Of a DNA stretch of 37,774 nucleotides, positions 13,201 through 21,471 are shown one piece after another. Each line of letters begins with the position of its first letter. The stretch's first letter is position 1. Source of the DNA: Bacteroidaceae bacterium (lineage in GTDB: Bacteria > Bacteroidota > Bacteroidia > Bacteroidales > Bacteroidaceae); NCBI GenBank assembly GCA_017615125.1, contig JAGAAS010000094.1, positions 1-37,774 of the forward strand. Direction: 5' to 3'. The notes under the pieces were generated by a model, which was given only the letters and a program-made list of their open reading frames with translations, did not search any database and was not told where the DNA came from. The translations under genes were made by a program, and so were the position numbers.

Positions 13201-13331
13201 TCTGCATCACAAAGTATAGCGGTCTTGATCCAGAGCTCAGCAACGGAGATCCGTTCTCGGCAGGTCTTGACGGACGCGACAAGTATCCTACAATCCGCTC
13301 GTTCACAGGCGGCGTAACGTTAACTTTCTAA
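10203..13331 (+). CDS. SusC-like TonB-dependent outer-membrane transporter
   Basis: A 1042-residue SusC/RagA-family TonB-dependent transporter that should import oligosaccharides or glycopeptides with its SusD partner. I chose the ATG at 10203, where MKARRILSLLALLLSLSVAVQA-QTT forms a signal peptide cleaved near residue 22; the open frame extends upstream without a signal. Residues about 23-105 form the carboxypeptidase-regulatory-like domain. The TonB-box-like segment DVVVVGYGTMKKGDITSAV begins at residue 105, followed by the plug (IRLRGVTTLQG, VDGVPGD, IDVLKDASAAAIYGTRGANGVILITT). The remainder is the beta barrel ending in VTLTF with a terminal Phe. The SusD-like gene starts 12 bases after the stop. 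No sensor or sigma/anti-sigma regulator is visible nearby. Confidence 0.96.
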   Translation: MKARRILSLLALLLSLSVAVQAQTTVRGTVVDQSGDEVIGANVVEKGVPNNGVITDINGAFSFTVKNAQATLVVSYIGYATKEVSLGGKTNVRVVLEEDSKMLGDVVVVGYGTMKKGDITSAVASVKPEEFNIGNIQDAAELVKGKVAGLNITKGSGDPNATSTIRLRGVTTLQGDLTPLVLVDGVPGDITEVAPENIASIDVLKDASAAAIYGTRGANGVILITTRGGQFNEHKKVTYSGYVSASNFYDNLHFMTAEDIRNIKGATAFSDEGFTTDWLDAVTHTGFAQNHSITMEGGSENTAYAAGFSYRNEDGVMINTGNERMRMQFDVTQKALNGMLKFNFNGNIGYSKNPQNNPSYAYRQAVIHNPTSPIYNLDADGNQDPSLGYNEEFNRFQYYNPVEILNEQIGDTRSNDTKMTGNITFEPIQGWKTNLMLSTYRYMSAGENYYTAKYYTLAPQNLPGSTDPILGSASKSESDYRSDNLEITSEYKNTFGDHRLDAIVGYSYNYNISSSFGANNSKFPTEVYLYNKLEAGAFAELLYKDPDDKSTAYLKKYGGMSSYRGDDKLIGFFGRISYGYADRYNVLLSIRHEGSSKFGQDRKWGNFPSASFGWTISNEEFMENVDKISNLKLRVGYGKTGNIPGSSYGSLTVYDYDTSYGRYLDTSGQWTAGLVTTQNPNPKLQWETAEEVNVGLDMGFFKDRLNITVDAYRKVTNDLLYYYNVPVPPNIYTTTTANAAQFRNTGVELLVEATPVRTKKFEWNTTFTASHNSSLLVSLSNELYETDSYMNWGGVGDPISVSTHRIEEGKSFGNFWMLKSVGVNEKGKWVIENPNAVTETADGWLDKDGNAVDKYMVYSTALNNDEYRQYCGTGMPQLYLNWGNSFRYGNFDLGIQMSSQLGFYIFNSQRAFYENNSIAYNRLYVAAVGKPVVDLATGKPTGEYAKLSTAQQQCVVSAYLERGDYVKMDNITLGYTYDFKGDARKYMQSVRAYVSGENLFCITKYSGLDPELSNGDPFSAGLDGRDKYPTIRSFTGGVTLTF

Positions 13332-13343
13332 TTTGACTGCCTT

Positions 13344-15227
13344 ATGAAAAAGATCAGATATTCTGTATTTGCAGTTCTTGCAGCTCTTGTTGCCTTCTTC
13401 GGCACTTCCTGCACAGACTTGAGCGAGACGGTTCATAGCAGTTTGACTGACGAAAACCTCGATTTTACCGATGAGGGCACGCTTGAGGCTATGTCTGCTT
13501 CGGTTTATTCCAATATCCGCTTCATGTATTGGGGCTATTACGGCTTGATGGACCTTACGGAGGAGGCTAGTGACCTTTATGTCATTCCTTCGAAGATAGG
13601 AATCGGCTGGGGCGACTATTACATCAGCTATCACAAGCACGAAGTAACCAGCGAGAATGCCAACATGCATTCTACCGACTGGTATTATAATTATGTAGCC
13701 ATTACCTATGCCAACCAGTTCTGTCGGGCTATGGATGGCGTGAAGGAGAAGCAAGGGGGAACGCTTACCGAAAGCCAGAACTTCATGCTGGCTAAGGTTC
13801 GCTGCCTGCGTGCCCTCAGCTACTATATCCTGTTTGACAACTTCCGCTGGATACCCCTCCTGACGGGAGCTGACGAGGAGCAGGAAGCAGGCTATCTTCC
13901 TGCACAAGCCAATCCTGACGAGGTGTTCGACTGGGTTGAAAAGGAACTACTTGCAATCCGCGACGACTTGGGAACGGCTCATGTCTTCGGGCATCCGAAC
14001 CGTTATGTGGCTGACATGATTCTTGCCAAGATGTATCTCAACCACAATGCCTGGTTCGAGAATATTATTACCGCCGACGAGTTGCGCGAAGGAAAGCAGA
14101 AGGGCGATTCCTACCGCAGCCGTATCTCCGATGAATGGTACAAGAAGTGCGAAACCGTCCTGAAGGATGTTATCGACAACGGAGACTATACGCTTGAGAA
14201 CAACTTCAAGGATAATTTTAAGGCTGACCTTAGCGGATGCAAAGAGTGCATCTTCGCTATTCCTCTCAGCATCGCCTATGCTTCGCATAACTACACTATT
14301 TGCGAAAGCCTCATCACGGCTGGAGCTGCTGCCTATGGTTTTTCCAACTCTTGCTGGAACGGTGGAGCAGGAATCCCGCAGTTTATCGACACATATCATC
14401 CCAATGATACCCGTTTCGACGACACGTGGGCTCATGATCAGCAATATGCATACACCGAAGCCGGAGGAGCCCAGTCGGGAGAGCCGCTTACGACAGCTGA
14501 AGCTGACTTGAAAGGTACGGTTAACGTCTTCTATACCAAGAATATCCATAGCGTGGATGACCCAGGAGTCTATATGCTCGAGGGTTACCGCAACGTGAAA
14601 CTCGAAATAGTTCCTGGAACTGCTGGAACTTGGGGCGATGACGTCAACTTCTTCCGTCTTGCCGATGCCTATATGATGGCTGCCGAGTGCGCCCTTCGTC
14701 TGGGTGGAAAGGGAACTTATTCTGAGTCGGATGCTGTTTCCTTTGTTAACAAGGTGCGTGCGCGCGCATTCCGCGGGCGTGACACAAAGACCTTCCAGGT
14801 TCCTGCCGATCCGGCTGCTGCCGTACGTACGTTGGCTGACTTGAAGGGAGGAAGCTGCTACAACTACGGGCACTCGGAGTATCATGTGGCTGACAACTAC
14901 GATCCTGCTAAGTTTACGGCTTATACCTGGGATGCGAAGTACTACGACGAGGGTCCTGCTGAGGATGCTCCTTTCCGAGGAGGTGCCGACATAGAACTGG
15001 GCGGATTGCTTGACGATCTGGCTTGGGAATTCGTGTTTGAGCATCATCGTCGTCAGGATCTCATCCGTTTCAAGATGAGTAATGGGCAGAATGTCTGGAA
15101 CGGAAAGTCCTGGTTCTGCAAAGATCGTGTGCAGGATGTTACAGACACCCACTACAACGCAGGCCCCATCTATGTGGAATACATGAATGGCAACAAGAAC
15201 CTCGTTCAGATGCCCGGATTTAATTGA
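13344..15227 (+). CDS. SusD-like surface glycan-binding lipoprotein
   Basis: A 627-residue SusD/RagB-family lipoprotein with a lipobox ending at C23 (FFGTSC) that caps the SusC transporter. Family signatures are the early TDLSETVHSSLTDENLDFTDEG, the helical repeat stretch with KVRCLRALSYYILFDNFRWIPLL, the segment DVNFFRLADAYMMAAECALRLGG, VNKVRARAF, and the C-terminal WEFVFEHHRRQDLIRF. It is longer than many SusD proteins (about 500-570), the extra length lying mainly in the loop-rich region around residues 340-440 and 490-560. It follows the SusC gene after 12 bases, so the two are co-translated or at least co-transcribed. Ligand is unknown. Confidence 0.95.
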   Translation: MKKIRYSVFAVLAALVAFFGTSCTDLSETVHSSLTDENLDFTDEGTLEAMSASVYSNIRFMYWGYYGLMDLTEEASDLYVIPSKIGIGWGDYYISYHKHEVTSENANMHSTDWYYNYVAITYANQFCRAMDGVKEKQGGTLTESQNFMLAKVRCLRALSYYILFDNFRWIPLLTGADEEQEAGYLPAQANPDEVFDWVEKELLAIRDDLGTAHVFGHPNRYVADMILAKMYLNHNAWFENIITADELREGKQKGDSYRSRISDEWYKKCETVLKDVIDNGDYTLENNFKDNFKADLSGCKECIFAIPLSIAYASHNYTICESLITAGAAAYGFSNSCWNGGAGIPQFIDTYHPNDTRFDDTWAHDQQYAYTEAGGAQSGEPLTTAEADLKGTVNVFYTKNIHSVDDPGVYMLEGYRNVKLEIVPGTAGTWGDDVNFFRLADAYMMAAECALRLGGKGTYSESDAVSFVNKVRARAFRGRDTKTFQVPADPAAAVRTLADLKGGSCYNYGHSEYHVADNYDPAKFTAYTWDAKYYDEGPAEDAPFRGGADIELGGLLDDLAWEFVFEHHRRQDLIRFKMSNGQNVWNGKSWFCKDRVQDVTDTHYNAGPIYVEYMNGNKNLVQMPGFN

Positions 15228-15251
15228 TGAGGGATAATTAAGAAGGAATAA

Positions 15252-15325
15252 AAAATTTTCCCTTCTCGAAAAAAAATTATTCCTTCTCGAAAAAAATTTT
15301 ACCCTTCTTCATACGGCGAGATGTA
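15252..15325. repeat. AT-rich intergenic repeat, copy 3
   Basis: Placed inside the locus between the SusD-like gene and the next lipoprotein gene. It contains CCCTTCTCGAAAAAAAATTA, a second near-identical unit, and the module CCCTTCTTCATACGGCGAG. It could attenuate transcription after susD so that the SusCD pair is made in excess. Confidence 0.65.
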
Positions 15326-15389
15326 GAAAGAAAAAATCGAACTATTGAATACATTTTTGTTTAACTCTTAATCAACTAATTACGAAAGT

Positions 15390-16874
15390 ATGAAAAAGTA
15401 TTTGTATCTATTGTTGGCTATGGCCACTTTGACTGTGTTCTCGTGTAAAGAACCTGAACCCGAGCCACTTCCCGAACCCGAAGACGAGGCTTATGCCGAC
15501 TTCATCTTCCAGTACGAAGTGAACCTTCCTGCTGATGCTACCAGCTACAGCACCGTACCCCTCGACCTCGCTTCCGTGAAGGGCGTTAACTCCAAGGGTG
15601 AAAAGTATGACGTTTGGGAGTGCTTCGGCCTCGGCTCAGCATCTGAGCTGATTGCAGCTCTCGGAACCCTTTCAGGCGGAGCTCAAACGGGACAGACGGT
15701 AGACTTCATCGGCTTCGATGTATCGACTGAATATGTGGTTGAAACTCCTACCTCTACTAACGGCTGGGGCCATTGGCACATGGCCAACGGCGACATCTGC
15801 AATTGGGGCGATGATGCATACGTATTTGCAGAGGGATGGTTCACCGATACCCAAGATCTTGTGATCAATATCGGCCAGTTCCCCGGACGTCTGAAAGAGG
15901 GCGAAACCTACAAGATTATCGAAGGTATGCAGGACGACGAGAACACTGTAGCTTTCGAAATTACCATCAACGTTAAGCCCCAGACAGAATGGGCCGTTTA
16001 CAACACAACCAACGTAGAGGGCGAAGCTGTTGAATATGTATTCGATACAGAAGCCATCGCCAAACTTCTCGGCGTGAATAATCTGGCTAAGGCTGTTATC
16101 GACGGTACTGTAGTGCTGAAGCCCCGTAATGCCGACGGCTCGTACTTCGATCACTATTCGCAGGTTGACGATCCAGGCGCAAAGGGAGTCTTCCACAACA
16201 CCGCCGGCAACTGCTGCGAATGGCGGAACAATGAAGGTGCCGCAGATGAGTACTATGGTGACTTCTATAGCACCATCTACTTCTGGGAAGAGGGAGGCAA
16301 TCCTTACATCGAATTCTATCTGACTCCTTATGCTGCTACCGAGGATGACTTGGGATACTATGAGTTCAGCTGGGATCTCGTTAACGGCGACAAGGTGGCT
16401 ACCATCGTCTTCTGCACCGACCTTGAGTCGTCTCAGCCTTTCGCAAGCTATTCAGTTTACGGGTATAACTATACCGTAAAGATCGTTCCTAACGATGCAT
16501 ACAAGAGTATCGTTATTCCGATGCCGGAAACTTTAGCTGCAGACTTGGGCGTTGATGCTATTACGAAGGAAGCCCTTGAGGCTGGTACAATCTCTGTTAT
16601 CGGTTTGAATGCCGATGAATCGGAGTATACAGCAAAAGAGAAAACTGCAGGCGGTATTAGAGGCTGGTGGTACGATGTTGACGGCAACGTTCGCGAATGG
16701 GGCGAAGGTTGCTATGCTTTCGCTGAGTCAGACGATCTGCTCAACTATCGCGTAGGACTCTTCCCAGGTCTTGAGGTTGGCCAGACAGCAACATTGAAGT
16801 TCAAGTATGTTGCAGGCGAGAAGTCTCAAATCATTTCTGTATGGGTTACGACAGTAATGGAGATTGAAGAATAA
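15390..16874 (+). CDS. Lipoprotein with three DUF4859-like repeats
   Basis: A 494-residue lipoprotein (lipobox TVFSC, Cys 19). The residues after Cys are strongly acidic and proline-rich (KEPEPEPLPEPEDE), resembling the Bacteroidota surface-export signal, so it is probably on the cell surface. Three related modules of about 150 residues follow, each with an aromatic/Gly landmark: GHWHMANGDICNWGDDAYVF (about 126-145), FHNTAGNCCEWRNN (about 268-281) and GWWYDVDGNVREWGEGCYAF (about 430-449). The pattern matches what I recall of DUF4859, found in Bacteroidota surface proteins next to glycan enzymes. By position after SusD it is a candidate surface glycan-binding protein. Function unproven. Confidence 0.75.
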   Translation: MKKYLYLLLAMATLTVFSCKEPEPEPLPEPEDEAYADFIFQYEVNLPADATSYSTVPLDLASVKGVNSKGEKYDVWECFGLGSASELIAALGTLSGGAQTGQTVDFIGFDVSTEYVVETPTSTNGWGHWHMANGDICNWGDDAYVFAEGWFTDTQDLVINIGQFPGRLKEGETYKIIEGMQDDENTVAFEITINVKPQTEWAVYNTTNVEGEAVEYVFDTEAIAKLLGVNNLAKAVIDGTVVLKPRNADGSYFDHYSQVDDPGAKGVFHNTAGNCCEWRNNEGAADEYYGDFYSTIYFWEEGGNPYIEFYLTPYAATEDDLGYYEFSWDLVNGDKVATIVFCTDLESSQPFASYSVYGYNYTVKIVPNDAYKSIVIPMPETLAADLGVDAITKEALEAGTISVIGLNADESEYTAKEKTAGGIRGWWYDVDGNVREWGEGCYAFAESDDLLNYRVGLFPGLEVGQTATLKFKYVAGEKSQIISVWVTTVMEIEE

Positions 16875-16892
16875 TCCGCAGCTAACTTTCAC

Positions 16893-16976
16893 GCGGGGGT
16901 AGGCAACTGCTCCCGCGCATTATGCCCGCAGAGGCTCTGAGAATTCAGGACGGTTCGATTCCGCCGCGGGCAACAA
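16893..16976 (+). ncRNA. Structured intra-operon RNA element with a tRNA T-arm-like hairpin
   Basis: Between two co-directional lipoprotein genes lie two GC-rich structures. The first is a 7-bp stem, GCGGGGG (16893-16899) with CTCCCGC (16910-16916). The second starts with TGCCCGC (16923-16929), which pairs perfectly with GCGGGCA (16966-16972), like a 7-bp tRNA acceptor stem. Just inside is GACGG-TTCGATT-CCGCC (16949-16965), a T-arm with a textbook T loop and one A-C mismatch. A small hairpin CTGA-GAAT-TCAG (16937-16948) fills the middle. The whole is 50 nt, so no D arm or normal anticodon arm fits. ACAA follows the acceptor in place of ACCA. The strands can also pair in an alternative way (first GCGGG with CCCGC of the second stem). 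Identity unknown. Confidence 0.6.
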
Positions 16977-16998
16977 ATAACATTAGTAACATGTAACA

Positions 16999-18720
16999 AT
17001 GAAGAAATCGAAACAACTTCTTTTCCCGCTATCGGTTTTGTTTCTCACAACATTCCTTATAGCGTGCACTCCCGAGGAAATAGATCCTTTGGCTGACTAC
17101 GACGACTCTGTGAAGGCAACTCTTACCGTTAATCGTGACTCATACGAGGCGGAATGTGACTCTTGCCGCTTCATTGTGCGTATCAAATCCACGTATATGT
17201 GGAAGATAGAGATTCCCGAAGAAGCCTCGTGGCTCACATGCTCGGATCTCTGGGGTGACTCGCTTGTGAATAAGAAGGTTTACTTCCATCTCGAAGCCAA
17301 CACGACTGAAAAGGATCGCTCGACAATTGTTACCATCCGCTCGGGGAAGGCAAAAAAAAGGATTGTCGTAAGTCAGCGCCGACAGGTGAGAATCCTCGAC
17401 AAGGGAAGCGTTGACGTCAGCCGCATCTATATCCCGCAGGAACTCCGCACCAACGACTTTTATAAGAGCTCGAGCACGTGGTACTTCGGGCGAAGCCGAC
17501 AATCGGAGCATTTCATCGTCTTTTGGCAAGATGGGGAGAACTGGGATGAGTACGGCGAAAAGACGCCTTTCGATTCGCCCAACGCTGCCTTCCGCGTCGA
17601 CATTGACGACTTGCTGAAGAAGGCGGAACAGTTCTATCAGATTAATGTGGAGGAGCTGAAGTTTGCCGAAACGGGAGTGGGGAAGTCAACCCTCGACAAG
17701 TATAAGATGATGATAATGCTCAACTACCAGACGGATTGGCTAGCGACAGGAGCAGGCTACGATAATGTGATTGGAGCCCTTTGGGTAAGTCCCAATACGT
17801 GCCAGCCAGTAGGTTCAACTATCGCGCACGAGATTGGGCACACTTTCCAGTATCAGGTTTACTGCGATTATCTCCTTCAAGGCGGTACGGATAACAGCAA
17901 GGGTCCAGGCTGGCGCTTCGGGTTCGGCTCAAATGGTTCAGGAGGAAACGCATTTTGGGAGCAGACAGCCCAATGGCAGTCCTTCCAGCCTTATCCAGGA
18001 GAAATCTTTACGAACTATAACTTTCAGGGATATCTTGATGGATCTCACTTGCACATCTTCCACGAAGATCCGCGCTACTGCAATTACTTCATCCATTGGT
18101 ATTTCACACATCGCTACGGCATAGAAGAAGTTGCCCGACTGTGGAAGGAATGCCGCTATCCCGAAGACCCAGCCGAGACGTACAAGCGTATTCACGGGCT
18201 TACCACTGAGCAGTTGAACGACGATTTGTTCGACTATGCGCGTCGTATGGTGACTTGGGATGTAGATGCTTTGCGCACGCGTGGGAAGAATTATATAGGT
18301 AAGCACACTTGGGCCTTTACTCGCGACGGTGAATACTATAAGGTAAAGAGTTCGAAATGTCCCGAAAGTACGGGTTATAACGTAATAACTCTTTCCGTTC
18401 CTGCTGCAGTAACAACGGTGACTGCCGATTTCAGGGGCATCACTTCCGATAGCGGATATAATATCGTTAAGCCCGAAAATGCTGGCTGGCGATATGGCTT
18501 TGTCGCCTATTGTTCCAACGGTACGCGTGCGTACAGCGATATTTTCTCGGAGAAGGAGGGAACGGCCACGATAACTATCCCCGACAATTGCTCCAAGCTG
18601 TGGTTTGTCGTTTCGGGAGCACCTATCGTCTATGAGCGTCATGCGTGGGACGACAACAATGCAAACGATCCTCAATGGCCCTACGAAGTGAAGTTTACAG
18701 GAGCATCTGTGAAACAATAA
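16999..18720 (+). CDS. BACON-domain zincin-like metallopeptidase lipoprotein
   Basis: A 573-residue lipoprotein (lipobox LIAC, followed by acidic TPEEIDPLAD, suggesting surface exposure). Residues about 35-130 form a BACON-type Ig domain (WKIEIPEEASWLTCS, ending VVSQRRQ). The rest is a putative zinc peptidase with H277-E278-I-G-H281 in AHEIGHTFQYQ and a possible third ligand E321 in FWEQTAQW, 39 residues on. HExGHxxQ resembles the M60-like gluzincin signature, but overall the protein looks more like a DUF6055-type family, a tentative name from memory. A beta domain follows near ESTGYNVITLSVP. It is clearly paralogous to the gene at 21472 (shared DKYxMMxMxNY, GALWVxPN, AHExGHxFQ). Peptidase activity is inferred from the motif only. 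Confidence 0.75.
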   Translation: MKKSKQLLFPLSVLFLTTFLIACTPEEIDPLADYDDSVKATLTVNRDSYEAECDSCRFIVRIKSTYMWKIEIPEEASWLTCSDLWGDSLVNKKVYFHLEANTTEKDRSTIVTIRSGKAKKRIVVSQRRQVRILDKGSVDVSRIYIPQELRTNDFYKSSSTWYFGRSRQSEHFIVFWQDGENWDEYGEKTPFDSPNAAFRVDIDDLLKKAEQFYQINVEELKFAETGVGKSTLDKYKMMIMLNYQTDWLATGAGYDNVIGALWVSPNTCQPVGSTIAHEIGHTFQYQVYCDYLLQGGTDNSKGPGWRFGFGSNGSGGNAFWEQTAQWQSFQPYPGEIFTNYNFQGYLDGSHLHIFHEDPRYCNYFIHWYFTHRYGIEEVARLWKECRYPEDPAETYKRIHGLTTEQLNDDLFDYARRMVTWDVDALRTRGKNYIGKHTWAFTRDGEYYKVKSSKCPESTGYNVITLSVPAAVTTVTADFRGITSDSGYNIVKPENAGWRYGFVAYCSNGTRAYSDIFSEKEGTATITIPDNCSKLWFVVSGAPIVYERHAWDDNNANDPQWPYEVKFTGASVKQ

Positions 18721-18730
18721 AAAAGAAAAA

Positions 18731-20344
18731 ATGAGACAAAAGAAATTCTTGCTATTCATTCAGGTCACATGCGCCTTACTTCTCTTTGCATGCACGCAAG
18801 AAAATGTGGAAGAAGGCATGCTTGACCTTGTGGCTCAGTCGGGAGAGTATTTCACCGAGTGGCCTAAGTACAGCCCTACAATTCACTACGATTTCAATAA
18901 GGAAAACGGGCAACTCCCTGTTCCAACGAAGAATCTGCCTTTGTCGGCAAGCAAATACTATAAGGTATATCCTGCTGCAGATGATACCGAAACGGAAAGC
19001 TGGTGGTCTTTCTTTGTTGGCAAAAAGGCGAACCCGCTCGTAAAAGATAATGAAGTTGCTGCACGCAATATGCTGAAGCGCCTGAACGAGGATTTTGCCT
19101 ACATGACCGATGTGATGGGCTGGCCTCGCGATCTAGGACCTCAAAAAGGCTACCGCAGCGCCGTATTTCTCTTTGGCTCGGGACTTCCAACGGACAACGC
19201 TTCGAATACAGACCTTGGCGGTTGGCAAAGTGCCATAACGCTAAACGGAACAACGTGGCCTATCATCCTTGCATCGTATTATCCTGTTTATTGCTTCGAT
19301 CCCGCTTGCGGATATAGCGATGCCGAATCGCAATGCAGCGCTATGGTTCATGAAGGAATCCATGCAATTTTCGCTTCAATGCCAGGTTGCCGAAAGGCAA
19401 GCTGGTTCCACGAGGGAGCCAACTGTTGGCTGCAGGCAACCCTCACGTATGAGCGTCAGTATGGAAAAGAGTACACGGCAAATGATTTCGGCTGGCTCAC
19501 AATGGGAAGCGCGATGGCTCCTTTTATGCCGATTGAGTGTTATTCCGGCTGGCTTACGGATGGAACGTTCGGCGGACCAGGAGCACAAGGAGTAAATGGC
19601 GCTTCTCCTACAGGAAACGTGCGGAAAGTCATCGGCGGCGTGCAATATAGTGAGATGTTTCCCACGTTCCTTGGAGAAATCGTCGATTATATGGCTGTTC
19701 CTTGGGTTTGGATGAATGCTACCGGATATGTGCTCGAAGGAATTGCCGAGCAGATAGGAAAAGCTCAGATGGAGCGGATGATTCAGGAATACCGCGCAAG
19801 ACTTTGTCTGTGCGACTTTGGTAAATACTCGTCGGCTGTCAAGCATCTGTACAACACGTATATGGGATATATAGTGGAGTCGGAAAGCTGGAGCGTATAC
19901 AGCAAACCTTGGCGTGCTACCCCTTATGCAGCCACCGAGGAAGATGAAGAAGGCTGGCTTGTTCCTGATCAAGAAACCACTCCTGGTTGGACTGGGGCAA
20001 ACATTATTCCTATCATCGTTGACAGCAGTCCTTTAACTGTATCTTTCAAGCCTAACGGGAAACTTTCAACGGAAGAGAATATGTCGTGTCAGCTCTGCTA
20101 CCGCACGGAAGATGGAGAGACTGTCTACGGCGAACCTTTCCATTCTGGTAGCTATCGAATGGATTTCAGTAAATACAAGCCTGCCAATAACGTGGTGTTT
20201 GCTGTTGTGTGCAATTTGGACTATGAGTATACTCCGAACCCAAACATTCGTCGTAACCATTATGACTATCGGCTGAAGTTGAGTAGCAACGCTCACCCAG
20301 CAAACGTCTATGGTAAATGGTTCAATTGGGATGTGGAACAATAA
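18731..20344 (+). CDS. Putative zincin-like lipoprotein (HExxH)
   Basis: A 537-residue lipoprotein (lipobox LLFAC; acidic TQENVEEGM after Cys, so probably surface-exposed). It carries H207-E208-G-I-H211 in MVHEGIHAIFA and, 16 residues later, E228 in WFHEGANCW, a layout that fits a zinc gluzincin. The order of motifs resembles the neighbouring zincins, but the sequence is much more divergent, lacking HExGHxxQ and the DKYxMM signature. A C-terminal beta-rich part (about 440-537, LTVSFKPNGKLS...) may be an Ig-like module. It starts 10 bases after the preceding stop, so it is in the same operon. Substrate unknown; an inactive binding protein is also possible. Confidence 0.65.
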   Translation: MRQKKFLLFIQVTCALLLFACTQENVEEGMLDLVAQSGEYFTEWPKYSPTIHYDFNKENGQLPVPTKNLPLSASKYYKVYPAADDTETESWWSFFVGKKANPLVKDNEVAARNMLKRLNEDFAYMTDVMGWPRDLGPQKGYRSAVFLFGSGLPTDNASNTDLGGWQSAITLNGTTWPIILASYYPVYCFDPACGYSDAESQCSAMVHEGIHAIFASMPGCRKASWFHEGANCWLQATLTYERQYGKEYTANDFGWLTMGSAMAPFMPIECYSGWLTDGTFGGPGAQGVNGASPTGNVRKVIGGVQYSEMFPTFLGEIVDYMAVPWVWMNATGYVLEGIAEQIGKAQMERMIQEYRARLCLCDFGKYSSAVKHLYNTYMGYIVESESWSVYSKPWRATPYAATEEDEEGWLVPDQETTPGWTGANIIPIIVDSSPLTVSFKPNGKLSTEENMSCQLCYRTEDGETVYGEPFHSGSYRMDFSKYKPANNVVFAVVCNLDYEYTPNPNIRRNHYDYRLKLSSNAHPANVYGKWFNWDVEQ

Positions 20345-20371
20345 AAAGAGAATAAATTGAATATTGATTTC

Positions 20372-21400
20372 ATGAAAAGACACGTTGCTTTATTTTCTGC
20401 TTTTGCAGCTGTAATTCTTTTTGTTGCTTGCCAGCAAGACGACTATATCCCTTTCGGTCCGGAACAGATTGACTATTCGCAGGCCAAGCAGGGAAAAACT
20501 ATTGAAATGATAGAAGAGATGGAGTTAAAGGAAGCTTTTGGAACAACTGCCTTCACAATTCCACGCAACAACGTTCTTAGTGCATTTGGCGTGAAGAAGC
20601 TGCCCGAAGACCTTACCTTCTTTGGAGTGGACAAAAAAGGTAATCGACTCTGTGGGTCTCGTTATTTCACATCGACGTCTGGTTTCTATTTTGATAAAGA
20701 CGGTTTCGCATGCTCACCTGCCAGCAAAGACGCGTGCGTGTTTGTTGACTTTACTCCTTCGACACTAAAACTCGTTGTGGGACAAGTTCCCGAAGCCTGC
20801 AAGGCAGGCGAAACCTACACGCTCCACATGGGTTTGACAACGTCTTCTGTATACTGTCCCATTGACCTTATGCTGACAATTGCTACTGCGGGCGAATGGG
20901 CCGTGTATTTCAAACACAGCGACGGGCTCACTTACACTGTCTTAGAGACTGTGAAGACCGATTATACCTCGTTGCCTGTCTATATTGATGAAGAGGCTCT
21001 TTGCGGCGCACTAGGTCTTTCTTCTTTTGCCAAGCTAATTGAAGGAATGAAAGCCTCAAAGCCTACCGTAATGTTCTACGGGCTCAATGCAGATGGTTCG
21101 GAATATCTTATTTCTGCAGAAGACGGTTCTTCCCCGCAAGCTGGTTATACGGCAAACAATAAGGGTCATTGGTTCGACAACAATGGTAACGTATGCAAGT
21201 GGAAGGATTCAGGATGGTTTTGCTTTAGCGAGTGGGACGGCTCGTCGAATCCCATATTCTTTAACATAGGGCAGGCTACAACGGGTGTTGAGCCAGGAAT
21301 GTCTGCAACAATCCGCCAGAAATTCGTTCATGGCGACAAGGAGGCCGTTATCACGTTCAAAGTCGAAATCGTTAATAAGATTTTGGAGATCAACGAGTAG
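20372..21400 (+). CDS. Lipoprotein with two DUF4859-like repeats
   Basis: A 342-residue lipoprotein (lipobox FVAC followed by QQDDY, which fits an acidic surface-export signal). I chose the ATG at 20372, since MKRHVALFSAFAAVILFVAC makes a proper lipoprotein signal; the frame opens 15 bases earlier only from a TTG. Two modules are visible, with landmarks GFYFDKDGFACSPASKDACVF and GHWFDNNGNVCKWKDSGWF, the second clearly related to the repeats of the protein at 15390. It sits 27 bases after the zincin stop codon. It is likely a paralogous, shorter surface binding protein of the same system. No catalytic motif is seen. Confidence 0.7.
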   Translation: MKRHVALFSAFAAVILFVACQQDDYIPFGPEQIDYSQAKQGKTIEMIEEMELKEAFGTTAFTIPRNNVLSAFGVKKLPEDLTFFGVDKKGNRLCGSRYFTSTSGFYFDKDGFACSPASKDACVFVDFTPSTLKLVVGQVPEACKAGETYTLHMGLTTSSVYCPIDLMLTIATAGEWAVYFKHSDGLTYTVLETVKTDYTSLPVYIDEEALCGALGLSSFAKLIEGMKASKPTVMFYGLNADGSEYLISAEDGSSPQAGYTANNKGHWFDNNGNVCKWKDSGWFCFSEWDGSSNPIFFNIGQATTGVEPGMSATIRQKFVHGDKEAVITFKVEIVNKILEINE

Positions 21401-21471
21401 CAGATGCTCTTACAGTCAGATTGACTGACGGGGATAATACATATTAGTTTTTGAGGAAAACATATACGATT

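Noticed and set aside
13947-15152. A 401-codon minus-strand frame inside the SusD-like gene
   Set aside because: Shadow of the SusD reading frame; no family features, no promoter.
16893-16976. A complete tRNA gene
   Set aside because: Only 50 nt between acceptor strands, no anticodon arm of normal size, no D arm and no CCA.
18731-20344. Calling the second zincin an M60-like peptidase
   Set aside because: It lacks HExGHxxQ and overall similarity; only the generic HExxH plus Glu layout is shared.
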